In this document: positions 33,834-44,450 of the stretch, one piece after another
Numbering within the stretch: position 1 is the first letter of the stretch
Layout: the number at the start of each line of letters is the position of its first letter
From: Ciona savignyi
Taxonomy: Eukaryota > Chordata > Ascidiacea > Phlebobranchia > Cionidae
Direction: 5' to 3'
Length of the DNA stretch: 64,000 bases
Assembly (NCBI GenBank): GCA_000149265.1
Contig: CH001545.1
Span: 28,472 to 92,471, forward strand
The notes under the pieces: generated by a model
What the model was told of the DNA's origin: nothing
The model's database searches: none
The model's input: only the letters and a program-made list of their open reading frames with translations
Translations under genes and position numbers: made by a program

Positions 33834-36668
33834 GTGCTTCCGGTCCGCGTAATAGTTTTACTGTTGTTGGATACCAGCAAGCCACAAGCTCGTTCACAAG
33901 GATGGTTTTTGACCTGTTCTATTTGTAGTAATTTTATTTGTCGTGACTTAAGAGATTATTTTCAACATTTGAGTCAACATAATAGCTTAGACATTGTTTC
34001 ATCCAAAATTAAATGCCAAGTTAAAGGGTGCCCTCTTTCTTTCCAAACACTGGCAGCGTTTAAACAGCACTGCGTACGCAGCACCCATTCATTTTCAAAC
34101 TTGGCAACATCATCAAATCTAATATGCATGAAAATTACCCATGCCACTACTGATCCAAACACTAATATTGAAACTGATGATGAGGACTTTGAGGAAGATT
34201 TTCATGGTGATGGTGTTGAAGAACTAGAAGATATTCCCAGGATTGGAACATATTCAACTGTGCAAAACAACAAACCATTTGGAAATATGAAGCTGCAAAA
34301 TTTTTATTGCTATTTAAGGAGAAAAACAAATTAACAGAGGTGAGCATATATGTATCAATGAATATCTTGGTAGTGGTATAAACATTTAGGCCTATAGTAT
34401 TTGCCATGAGTTGGGGGTTTCTGAATCTGAATAGTAACTTACCGGTACACTCCTGGTTCTAGTGATGAAGTGTTTTATATACCAACCCTTAACTAATTTG
34501 CATATAAATGTATGGTACCGGTATATGCTATAGGCCTAGCCCACTTTTGCTGAACAACTGTATATTTTTTTAAATCTTTTACATCTGTGTTGTAATAATT
34601 AGAAGGTGTCCATCAGTGATTTGACCGAAGAAATGAACCATATTCTGCAACGCCATGTGGAAGAATATGGCAGAACAGCTTCCTGCTGACATGATTCAAC
34701 ACTTGTATAGCAAAATGGACTTTTTCTGTGAATGCCTTTAAAGATCTCAGAACACATTTGGCAGCGTGACAAATATACATGTCCAGCTGCTTTCCAATTG
34801 CTTTACCAGAGGTAAGAACTCTTGGATCCTCAATCCATTTATCCGGATTATCTCACCACCAAGTGATTAAAAACAAACCTATGCTGTTATATTATGTTTC
34901 AATAAGAAAAACTGTTGAACTTCTTTTAAAGAACACAAATTTTTATCAAATCTTGATAAATTCTCAAAATTCTAACAAAAATGCCAGTATGTTTAATCAA
35001 GCACATTCAGTTTTTAAATCCAAACCTGCAGCATTGCAGGTTATCCTTTACTATGATGATGCTCAACTTAGTAATCCGCTAGGAAGCAAAACACATCAAA
35101 ACAAAATTGGATTTTTTTATATCTCATTTGCCAATATTCCACCAAAATTTCGCTCAAGATTGCATGCAAAGCATATATTTGCTGGGAATGGCCAAGGTGT
35201 GTGATATCATTCGAGTTGGATACGATGAAATTTTAAAACCCTTCTTTGATGAAATTAATGAATTGTCAACTGTTGGCTTTGAATATGACATACATGATTC
35301 AGTTGTTAATGTACATGGTGCTTTGGCTTTTATTGTTGCTGATACTTTGGCTGCTCATCAGCTTCTAGGATTTAAGGAGGGAGTTGGATTTGCGAAGAGA
35401 AAGTGTCGCAATTGTATGGCAGATTTTTCTTTTATTCAAACACAATTTGTTGAATCTGATTGTGTTTTAAGAACCATGTCTAGGCACAAGCAGTATTGCA
35501 CCATGATTAATAGTAAATCCCGCATTGTCGGTTGACTATGGTATAAACAGACATTCTGTGTTTTTTTCTGTACGACAGTTTGATCCTCTTCTGTGTGTAC
35601 CACATGATGTTATGCACATTGTACTGGAAGGCTGTATACCATACACCATCAGACATTTGCTTTTGCATTATATTGGAAGTAATACTTTTACTTTGTCAGT
35701 CCTCAATGAGAGAATATGCAATTTCCCTTACAGTTATAGTGACAAAGTATTAATGCCAAGCCTTATAAAACCAAATCATCTTGTGGCAAATTTACATCAG
35801 TCAGCATCACAGATGTGGCTGTTAGCTCGGATTCTTCCACTCTTAATAGGGGATTTTATCAATAAAGATGATGATTATTGGAACTGTTTTTCATTGTTGC
35901 TTCAAATAACAAGTGTTGTAATGTCTCCATGGATATGCAAAGCTGAAGTTTGGAGGTTACGGCAAAACATCCAGTTTTATCTTCACCTTTTCAAGAAGGC
36001 TTTTCCTAAAGTCAACATAATTCCTAAACAACACTATCTTGTTCACATTCCTGGGAATATTGAAAACTTAGGCCCTCCTATTTTATATTGGTCTATGCGC
36101 TTTGAAGCTAAACATGCTTATTTTAAAAACCTTAGCAAAGTTGCCAGTTTCAAGAATATTTGTAAGCTCTTAAGCGAAAGACACCCAATGGTACTTTTGC
36201 ATGTCATTGTTGGATGAGAAAAATGTCATGTTTAAAGATAGTATAGCCCATGGACCAATTAAGCGCATTTCAGTGACTGATTTTCCTGAAACAGTACAAC
36301 AACATGTTGTTTTAAATATGATCGGTCCAAATGACATTTTCTCCTCATCTTCTTGGCTCAAATTCAACGGCATCGTATACAAAAGAGGTGGTTTTGTTTT
36401 TTACAGCACATACTGTGACTTACCTCTTTTTGGTGAGGTCATTGAAGTTGTTTTTCGAAAGAACTCCTATTGGCTTTTGCTGAACGAATGTAAAACACTT
36501 GGTATTTGTGAATTTGTCAATGCTTATGTTTTGGATATGCAATTTAGTAACAAGGTACTAATAAATATTGACCAGCTCGTGTTTTTCGAGTCATTTTCAG
36601 TATATTCATGGAACGGAGTGGCTTATGCTATTATTAAACAAGATGTATCTGCTTTATGTCAAGCATAA
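33834..36668 (+). pseudogene. CACTA-type transposase with zinc fingers
   Basis: Likely transposase. Exon 1 ends at 34339 (GTGAGC donor) and exon 2 starts at 34603. Exon 1 carries two C2H2-like fingers (CSICSNFICRDLRDYFQHLS-QH; CQVKGCPLSFQTLAAFKQHC) and an acidic stretch. Later blocks are LQVILYYDDAQLSNPLGSKT, VADTLAAHQLLGFKE, CVLRTMSRHKQYC, and DVMHIVLEGCIPYTI, which I recognise as the YDD/NPLGS, LGxHxLxGF and DxMHDxLEGV motifs of the animal EnSpm/CACTA transposase family. Frame changes near 34285, 35190, 35530 and 36210 break the frame. A polyA signal AATAAA lies at 36793-36798. It is transcribed away from the SAM gene. Confidence 0.7.
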
Positions 36669-36889
36669 TCTGTACTAACTAGTATAACCAATCCCATACG
36701 GAACAATTGTTTCACGAATGTTGTGATCATTATTGTGTATGTAAAACGACATTTCTGCATATTTTTTATTGTTAATTTTGTGCTTAAATATTAATAAAAT
36801 GGTTTAATTACTGCAAACATTTGGTGTCGTTTTATATATTACAAGTATATAAAAGATTGCGTAACCTAAACAACTTAATGCAACCTACA

Positions 36890-37610
36890 TTTAAATTTTG
36901 GCTTAAAATTAGCCATCGAAATGACGAAAATTTCTGTCTCCATATTAATAGCCGTTTTAGTTGGATGGGCTCAGTATTAGCCAAGTATGAATATGGCTTA
37001 AAAAGAGCCACCGGAATGGCTGCAATTTAGTCATCGTTGTGTCTGATCGTATATAAGCCAAACTCGTGGCTAATATTTAGCCGCATAAGTTGGATGGCTT
37101 TTAATTAGCCAAGTATAAATTTGGCTTAAAAGTAGCAACCGAAATGGCTGCAATTTAGTCATCGTTATGAATGACCGTATGTAAGCCAAACTCGTGGCTA
37201 ATATTTAGCCGCATAAGTTGGATGGCTTTTAATTAGCCAAGTATAAATTTGGCTTAAAAGTAGCCACCGGAATGGCTGCAATTTAGTCAGCGTTGTGAAT
37301 GACCGTATATAAGCCAAAGTTGTGGCTAATATTTAGCCGCATAAGTTGGATGGCTTATTATTAGCCAAAATTTGATATGGCTTAAAAGTAGCCATTGTAA
37401 TGGCTTAAACGAAGCCATGTTTGTGGGTAACGTTATTTAAGCCAAGATAATATGGCTAATAATTAGCCAAAATTTCAGAAAATGGCTAGATTTTGGCCAT
37501 GGCCTGATTCCATCCACAAATGGCTACATATGAGCCACTAAAGTCGGAACATGGCTTGTGCATAAGCCACTGGCTCATGGACAGCCATATTGGCTTGTAT
37601 TCAAGCCAAT
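36890..37610. repeat. right subterminal repeats of CACTA
   Basis: About four copies of a 128-bp unit; GTCATCGTTGTG-like starts occur near 37030, 37158 and 37286. Paired TTAGCC/GGCTAA and TTTGGCTTAAAAGTAGCCA words recur and continue in degenerate form to the right end. Probable transposase or TnpA-like binding array. Confidence 0.8.
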
Positions 37611-38180
37611 AATTTTTCTAGTGCAGCAGCATCTGCAGGTAGGTTTTTAATGTTTCGTTTTGAGTTATGCTTGTGGGATGACGACTAAAGTGAAATTACT
37701 GTCATCATAACTATTATTTTTTACTTTTTATACTTTATCCAATATGTTAAACGTAGGAATATTTATAGCCTATAACCTATATAACATTTCCTTCATTTGT
37801 CTAAACGAAATAACTGTAAACTTTTTAGTACAACAATTTATTGAAATTGTACAAAATTAGAAGATAAATTAACAAACAACAACTAAATGCGGGTTAAATA
37901 ACGCTCCATGTAAATTAAACTGCTTAGCGCGTAAAGAGAGGGAATACCCACGATGCGAACCAAAGCGAGTGTTAACTCGCATCCCAAACCCGATCATGTA
38001 AATAGGCTTACTGTTCGCTTTATGAATTATCTTATTGTTGAACGTAGGGTAAGCAAACTCTATAAGCTTTGCTAAACCAAATCGACTCTGTTGGTAAAAA
38101 AGAGAGTTAATTGTATATATACATAGTTACACAATAAAGTACACACATTTTACAAAACATAATTAATTGAGCAAACTTAC

Positions 38181-38423
38181 AGTACAATTTTCCAAGAATT
38201 TGCTTAATTAATTCTTCATTTGTGGCGGCTGGTCCTGGTAGAACTTGTTCATAAGTTTGATTGGCTGCTGTTGCAGAATATGCTTTTTTTTATAAGCGCC
38301 TTTAATTCACCAACGGTGTTTTTTATCGACTAAACATCTTTTTTTTATAAACCTCACATCCTGCTGCAGTTCTTAAACAGCCAACAATGCCCCACCATCG
38401 GAGCATTCGGAAACATTTAGAAA
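38181..38423 (-). pseudogene. internal exon(s) of DUF4806-like gene
   Basis: Acceptor TTTTGCAG at about 38424 and a strong donor GTAAGT at 38175-38180. The open parts read SIKNTVGELKALIKK and then YSATAANQTYEQVLPGPAAT with NEELIKQILGKLY, in different frames separated by a poly-A-rich stretch near 38290. The helical character and LPGP turn fit a protein of the DUF4806 type, but frame changes suggest decay or sequence indels. Confidence 0.35.
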
Positions 38424-38613
38424 CTGCAAAACAATTACACAGTTAAACAGGAAAACATATTTATATACAATATATATACATGACATAAACTTTATGTTTT
38501 ACCAGGGGTGTGAAAGTGCAGGGATGCCAGAGAGTGCAATTTGTATCCCTGTAACAGTGTATTATATAACAAAAAGCATAACCAATTACCAGTATAAAAA
38601 ATTAAAAACATAC

Positions 38614-38735
38614 ACATCTGGACTTCTTATTATTGCATTTGTACTGGGTGCCGTTCCGTCATTTTTAGACGTTTCAGTGGTTGAAATATCCTCAACTGTG
38701 TACATTTTCTGGCACAACTTCTGATAACTCACTCC
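38614..38735 (-). pseudogene. candidate exon of DUF4806-like gene
   Basis: Bounded by TTTTTAG (acceptor) and GTATGT (donor). Reads KLCQKMYTVEDISTTETS, KNDGTAPSTNAIIRSP in one frame. Coding is plausible but not recognised by itself. Confidence 0.3.
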
Positions 38736-38795
38736 CTAAAAATATTGTTTTAAATGTTTTTGCAGGTATAAACATTATAAGAAAAAATGGTTAAG

Positions 38796-38928
38796 CATAT
38801 TTTCTTTTGACGTCGGCTCCCTTTTCAATTGGCCACATGCAGCTCTAGCTATTTGTCCCGACCATCCATTCTTCGGGGACTATATTAGAAGATTGGTCGG
38901 AGAATTCCACAAAATAATATTTTGACAT
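38796..38928 (-). pseudogene. first exon of DUF4806-like gene
   Basis: Starts MSKYYFVEFSDQ at an ATG (38926-38928). The following VPEEWMV and, after an in-frame TAG at 38845-38847, SCMWPIEKGADVK match my memory of the N-terminus shared by many animal DUF4806 proteins (a V-E-F strand, VPxxW, CxWP). The in-frame stop points to a pseudogene or a base error. The downstream candidate exons lie to the left, the last beyond the CACTA/Harbinger nest. Confidence 0.4.
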
Positions 38929-39744
38929 TTTCTTAAACCTAACTTGAAACTTATGAAAAAAAGAATTCCTGTTAGATCGATCGACAATACACTGGTAATA
39001 AATTTAACATACAAACAATCACACTATTCCAATCCGCCGTTAACTCTTAAACATTCTTTGCGAATATTAATTAATACACCACCGATTTGCTTCAAATAAA
39101 AGCCTTGTCTGTCGTATTAAACTTTGGAGGAATTCTTTCAAAAAATACCCTAGCAGGAAAACTTTATTTTCGACCAAACAAAGACTTTATTAATGTAGCA
39201 ACGTGATAGCCACATGGGATTGTTTATAAGGTAGGAGCATTACTTTTTTAAGTTAGAATTACAGCGAATAAGAGATATATGTCTCCGATATAAAAAAAAA
39301 TTGTTCACAGTCTGTTTGTCTACTATCTGATCACACGATATATTTCATTTTGATGAACAATTTAAATGTGTATTTGTTAAAATAAATTTGGTTATAGTGA
39401 GTGAGTGGAATTTGACAGATTGAAATCCTTTGAATCAAAAATGGTTGTTTTGGATGGCACAGAAGAAAAAAGTTTAAACCGTTGCAACTTGCATGCTTTG
39501 AGGTTCCCAAGATATTTTCATTTTCATAAAATGCGAAGTTTGCAATTTGAGAAAATGGTTTGTTGCCTGATCTTATTATACAAGATTTCAAAAGACCGAG
39601 ATAACTCTCATAAGGAAAAACAGATATGTTCCAATGATCCAAACCTTTTGTAATCTTGAAGATGCATTAAGCTGACAAAAGGTTTGCCATAAAATAGTAT
39701 ACAATCAGAAATAAATTTCTGTAGTAAACCTGAAACGACATTCA
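38929..39744. other. no gene recognised
   Basis: Upstream of the DUF4806-like first exon. Overlapping open frames at 39331-39653 on both strands look like chance. Confidence 0.45.
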
Positions 39745-40020
39745 AGAATGGGTGAGCAACCGCACCCAGTATTGCCGAAAAACCTCACCCATTGCGGTGG
39801 TACAACCTTACCCAGTATTGCTACACAACCTCCCCCAGGTATTGCCGTACAACATCACTAAGTATTTGCTGCACAACCTCACCCAGTATAGATACGCAAC
39901 CTCACCCAGTATAGCTGCACAACCTCACCCAGTATAGCTGCACAACCTCACCCAGTATTGTGCTGCACAACATTACCACCCAGTATTGCCCTACAACCTC
40001 ACCCAATATTGCCGTACAAC
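39745..40020 (-). repeat. 23-bp minisatellite, left array
   Basis: About eleven degenerate copies of CAACCTCACCCAGTATTGCC+GTA, the reverse complement of the unit in the right array at 55761-59490. Several copies read TATAGCTGCACAACC instead. Confidence 0.85.
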
Positions 40021-40490
40021 ACTCAGTTCATTGTCTACTACACAAAACTAGCCTAGTGAATAGTGATGCTATAATGTCAGCAAACAATCTTACCTAGTAG
40101 CACAGCAAACGATTCCACGATGTTGTCACAGACAACTTCGGCCACAGTATTATTAGCCGGCAACCTTAGCCGGTCGCTTAACATTTTACTAATACCTGTA
40201 CTTTTGGTAGTTTAACGGTAACTGCCTAATTAAACATGCTAAAATGGAATTCTAACTAATCCTCCGAAGCTTTTCAGGCTACACCAACGTACGCTACCAC
40301 ACACTGTTTAATCTGAAAATAAGTCATGCGTAACCATTGCGATGATTTTACAAAATATCGCGATCAACCAACCATAATATGCTTAATCGCCGTACCATGT
40401 GGTATGAAAATACGACCATGGCTGCATACTATGCGCTAATCATACCAAACCATGTCCCATACTATGGGCTAATCCGTAACGAATCGGGTG
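40021..40490 (-). repeat. left copy of inverted repeat pair
   Basis: The reverse complement of 55286-55760 at roughly 85-90% identity by eye, from ACTCAGTTCATTGTCTACTA to CCGTAACGAATCGGGTG. Together with the adjacent minisatellite it forms an arm of about 0.75 kb. The match stops abruptly at 40490. Confidence 0.85.
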
Positions 40491-42312
40491 ATACATTGCT
40501 CGTCAACCAACGTTAATTAAAAAACGCGGTTTAAAGGTAAACAATAAGTTAGTAGTAGTTAGTCATGATTAAAGGAATATACAATGTGAAGTTCCAATCA
40601 ATATAAATTTAAAAACATGACCCCATAATTAAAACACGCAGTTTAATTATTGCACAGTGTATATGTAAACAATCATTACCCTTCGGGTACTGTTGTTTAT
40701 AACTATGTGTGTGCTATTTTGCTTTGGCTAATAATGGTTTATGTATATTCATTCGGCCATATGTACTTACATCGGATAGGTGCCATTCATAGAAAACCTT
40801 TTCATACGACAGAATTGGCAAACACAATTGACGAGCTGTAATTTCGCTGTTTAATCCACTAAAAGAAAACTAAGAATGAAATTTAGGCTAAACAACCTAT
40901 ATGTGGACATCAACTGGTTCGTTTATGTATGTACTTAAACCAGATAGATGCCATAGTTAAAAAATGGAAAATATTTGTTTCACATAGTTATCCCCAATGG
41001 GCCATCTATGTTACACCAGAGTACGGCCGGTCGTACAATAACCTAATATAAAACTAACATATAAGATTGGTTTATGCTTGGATCGGCCATAGGTTATATA
41101 AAACAAACGTAAGCCGGGCGAATGCAACAATTGGCCATAGATAAATCGTAGATACTTCGTGACTGAGAGCTTGGTGATATCGCATCGACATCAAAGGTTG
41201 GTTGTGGTGGACAATCAGTCAAGCCGTTTAGATCAGACGTGGCCCTAAAATGCCGTTTGATGGCCATAGTTCATGGCCGGCATTTAAAAAACAATTTGAG
41301 AACATTGCGAAAGTGAACAAATGAGATGATACACAAAGGGGCTTGCTTACAGTTAGCTTGTTGCCTATGCAACGTTTGCCGAGGGAGTTTTACCCGTGCG
41401 TGCACCTTTGGCGTTATGGATGGACTGACGCTCTGTGCTTTAGTGTTACGTCTTCTGGCGGCGCCTACTTAACCAGACGTAGCACAATACAGGACTCGTC
41501 ACAAAACGCGCAACTCCAACAATATCAAGACGTTGTTATTCCAACTTCAACTTGTATTCCACTTTACTCGGGATTAGATTCGCAGCGACCGGCGAGATGC
41601 GATTAATAGACTGTCTGTTTTTCCTTGAGGCTTGTCAACTCGTTCTTTTTCTGTCAACTATATGACAAAGTCTCAAAAGCCCTTGCGCTTCACCGCGCCA
41701 GGGGCAGTCACCTCGGTCTCCTCTCAGCCCAACCACCAGTCTTCCCCCTTTTTGACGCCCAAACATGCGTATTTATCTGGTGCTCCAATCACTAAGAGAA
41801 AAACTCCATGATGCCCTTTTTCGGGTCTTTCGTTCCTGTAATGTTTTCTCTCCAAGACCACTGCTTCCCACGCTTGCAACAACATTTCGTGTGATTGTTC
41901 GACCAAAATAGACCCATTAGCTGGTCTCTTTCTCACGGGAAACCCATCAAACTCCGAGCATTAACTGACGTCATAATGTTCTCAGGTCAGCCTTCGCACG
42001 CGATTAACAACACCGACCAATAACTGACGTCATAATGTTCTCGGTCAGCCTTCGCACGCGATCAAACAACACTGACCATTACCTGGCGTCATAATGTTCA
42101 CATCGTGATTCTGCAGTTTTCAAGTGGATGACGTCAATCTTATCGCGGATGTTTGAACTGTAGTCAATACAAAGCGACTCCGCTGCAGCCTACAGGGAGA
42201 CCCACCCGTTAATGATTCAAAATGCCAAAAGAACATCGTTGAAATCGCAAATACGCTCCTAAAATTTCATGTCGGTCAAAGGCCATATTCTATAACGCGG
42301 TAAAAGGGAAAC
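40491..42312. other. no gene; GC-richer patch and 59-bp tandem repeat
   Basis: 41340-41610 is more GC-rich and has an 87-residue open frame of no recognised family. At 41957-42095 a unit of about 59 bp (ACTGACGTCATAATGTTCTC, GGTCAGCCTTCGCACGCGAT) repeats about 2.3 times; each unit holds a TGACGTCA-type site. Nothing else is supported. Confidence 0.5.
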
Positions 42313-42315
42313 AAT

Positions 42316-44121
42316 AAGTCCGTTTACATGATGATTGCTAAAACGGATCGGATTAAGCACCAAACGGATTTGAAATGACGTCACACAAGTTTCAAGTCTA
42401 ATCCGTTAAGTGTCGCATTTACATGACGCTTTTTTTGTTTTTAGTATATGTAATAAATAGGTTAGCCTAGTGGAATGTTAGCTAGCCTATAATTAATGTT
42501 TTGTTATGGATTATAATAATAGGTCTAGTCTAATCTAGCCTACTCTATATAATTTACTAAACCGAGAGGCAGACGTAACAATGTAGGCTGGCTAACCACG
42601 TGTTTCCTCCTATTCTAACGTTGTTGACTTTTTTATATACATACAATTTAAAGGAAACCTGGATAATCAGGAAAAATATGCATTATGCTTGTTTGTTTTA
42701 TTAAAATATATCTATGATTGTATCATTGCTGTTTTGGACTCGGAAGAACAGTCAAAACATACACATAACCTGATGAAATTTATGTGTAACGGACTGTTGT
42801 ATTTTGACTATAAACCGGATGGACTTTGTTTGGTAAGTCAATATAAAATTGGGTACGGTACCTGGAACTGCAATAATGATGTGATGTCAAATATGAATAT
42901 TTGTGCAGTATGTGTATATCTTTAATACACGCCGCCATATCAATACATATGAACTAATTGTGTTTTCAGAAGCGGGAAGTATTGGGAAGCGGATGTCGAA
43001 AACTATAATACTGACCAATGGATCGAAAATTTCAGGATGCCAAAAGAAACGTTCAAGCAATTGTTAAATATAACCAAGTGTTGTACCCTTGTTTAGATAA
43101 TGTTGTGTTAGCCTAAAGTGAATTTTGCATATTTTTAAATGACAGAACTGTTCGAAAACCCATCAATGCTGAAAAGCGAATGGCAATAGCCATTCATAAA
43201 TTAGCTTCTGCTGAGTACCGAACAGTTGCTCACATTTTTGGAGTCAGCAAATCCTCGGTATACAATTGCCTGAAAAGGTCAGTAATGTTTTATGGTACGA
43301 GGTTTTCTTGATTTATAATAATATAGATTAGCCATTTAAATCTTTAATTATAATATCCACAGATTTTGCAAACGATTGGCGACTTTCATATCCTTCCCTT
43401 CTGAAGACGAGGCAAAGGAAATTGCAGTCAGATTTGAGAAAAATAGTCACTTTCCGCAGGCATGTTCAAATATTGATTATAAATGCATTGTGTACATCCC
43501 TATTAGGGATGCGTATTCATTCCATTTACTAGGTTGTGCTAATTGTTTTTCATTTAATATTAGGTTATGGGCTGCATAGATGTAGCCACATTCCAATAAC
43601 TGCTCCGACAGCAGGAAAAAAGGATTATACTAATCGGAAAGGATGGGACACATTAATATTTCAAGCAGTGGTGAACGACCAATATATGTAAGTTTTTTAA
43701 ATGCGAGTTGTGTTTGAAATATCATGGTTATCATTTTTATTTTAATACTCTTGTTTTGCACGATGCTACAGTATTTAGACAATCTGGACTGTTCCAGCAC
43801 TGCGACAAGTTACCGAAGGTGCTATACTACCAACATTTGCTACCTTGTCGTACAACTTTGTTTAAGCTCATCTTAATACTCTGGTGCACAAAAAGTTATG
43901 ATTTAGTCCTACAACTTTTGATTTAAGAGTTTTTGACATGGTACAGACTTGCTAAAAAGCCTAAATTCAATCCCAATCCGTTCCAGAAAACCGCTCCTTT
44001 CATCAGATTGGAAAAACATGACATCTCAAATCCGTTGTGCCTTTTTCTTTTCGCGCAAAACGAGAGAACGGATTGGCGAAATAGATTCGAATCCATTTTA
44101 AAGCGCCATGTAAATGGGCTT
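42316..44121 (+). mobile_element. PIF/Harbinger DNA transposon
   Basis: 1,806 bp with inverted ends AAGTCCGTTTACATGATG and the reverse of CGCCATGTAAATGGGCTT, flanked by AAT on both sides (42313-42315, 44122-44124). Contains an intron-bearing Harbinger transposase remnant on the plus strand. The end sequence is shared with the MITE at 29074. Confidence 0.85.
42970..43830 (+). pseudogene. Harbinger transposase (HARBI1-like), multi-exon
   Basis: DDE-type nuclease. Exons with matching phase: 42970-43077 (FRMPKETFKQLL); 43146-43277 (KRMAIAIHKLASAEYRTVAH, FGVSKSSVYNCLKR); 43363-about 43459; 43564-43687 (MGCID, then SHIPITAP and YTNRKGWDTLIFQAVV); and a last piece near 43755 (LHDATVFRQSGLF). These are the HARBI1 blocks with catalytic Asp in CID and HDATVF. 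One base is missing right after CID (about 43584), and the intron after 43459 begins GC rather than GT. The C-terminal catalytic Glu region is not found, so the gene is inactive. Exons before 42970 may exist. Confidence 0.8.
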
Positions 44122-44189
44122 AATGAAAGTTTAATAGATTGCGCTTATTTCTTCACAACGCCCATCCCGAATTGAAGGAGGATAAAGAG

Positions 44190-44450
44190 GCCATTTTAAT
44201 TGAAAAATATGCTTCAGGCATATATAGATAGGGTGGCCTCTCTACAGCACGCCATTATATTACAGAACCCGAAGACGTTGGACATGGCGGTAAACTTCCG
44301 ATTGGACAAAGTTCTTATACCAGGAGGGAGGTACCAATAGTTGTTTTTATTGTGGTCAACCCGGTCATTGGAAACGAGAATGCAATATGCGCAGATTACA
44401 TGCTCATGGTAATGCGAATCGTCAACCAAATTTTAATCGGGCAGGATCAA
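44190..44450 (+). pseudogene. gag: retroelement gag fragment with zinc knuckle
   Basis: Plus strand: YIDRVASLQHAIILQNPKTL and then CFYCGQPGHWKREC, a CX2CX4HX4C knuckle, followed by a His/Asn-rich basic stretch. This is the end of a capsid and a nucleocapsid from an LTR retroelement. No LTR or pol is seen beside it. Confidence 0.7.

Larger units (their letters stand above)
29254..37623 (+). mobile_element. CACTA (EnSpm-type) DNA transposon
   Basis: 8,370 bp between CACAAGAAAAATTAATGGCTT and AAGCCAATAATTTTTCTAGTG; the right end reversed is CACTAGAAAAATTATTGGCTT, so 19 of 21 terminal bases match and the ends are of CACTA type. A 2-bp CA duplication is possible (29252-29253, 37624-37625). Both subterminal regions are crowded with short AGCCA/TGGCT repeats in both orientations, as in CACTA elements that bind a TnpA-like protein. 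Two divergent genes lie inside: a zinc-finger transposase (plus) and a SAM-domain protein (minus). Confidence 0.85.
29074..38009. mobile_element. Harbinger-type MITE split by a CACTA element
   Basis: The outer ends AAGCCTCTTTCCTTTACATG and CATGTAAATAGGCTT are inverted, and 3-bp ACT duplications flank them (29071-29073, 38010-38012). Palindromic GTTAACTCGCATC words follow on both sides. The real MITE is only 29074-29253 plus 37624-38009, about 570 bp; the rest is the CACTA element. The ends share AAGYCYRTTTACATG with the Harbinger transposon at 42316-44121, a possible autonomous partner. Confidence 0.75.
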
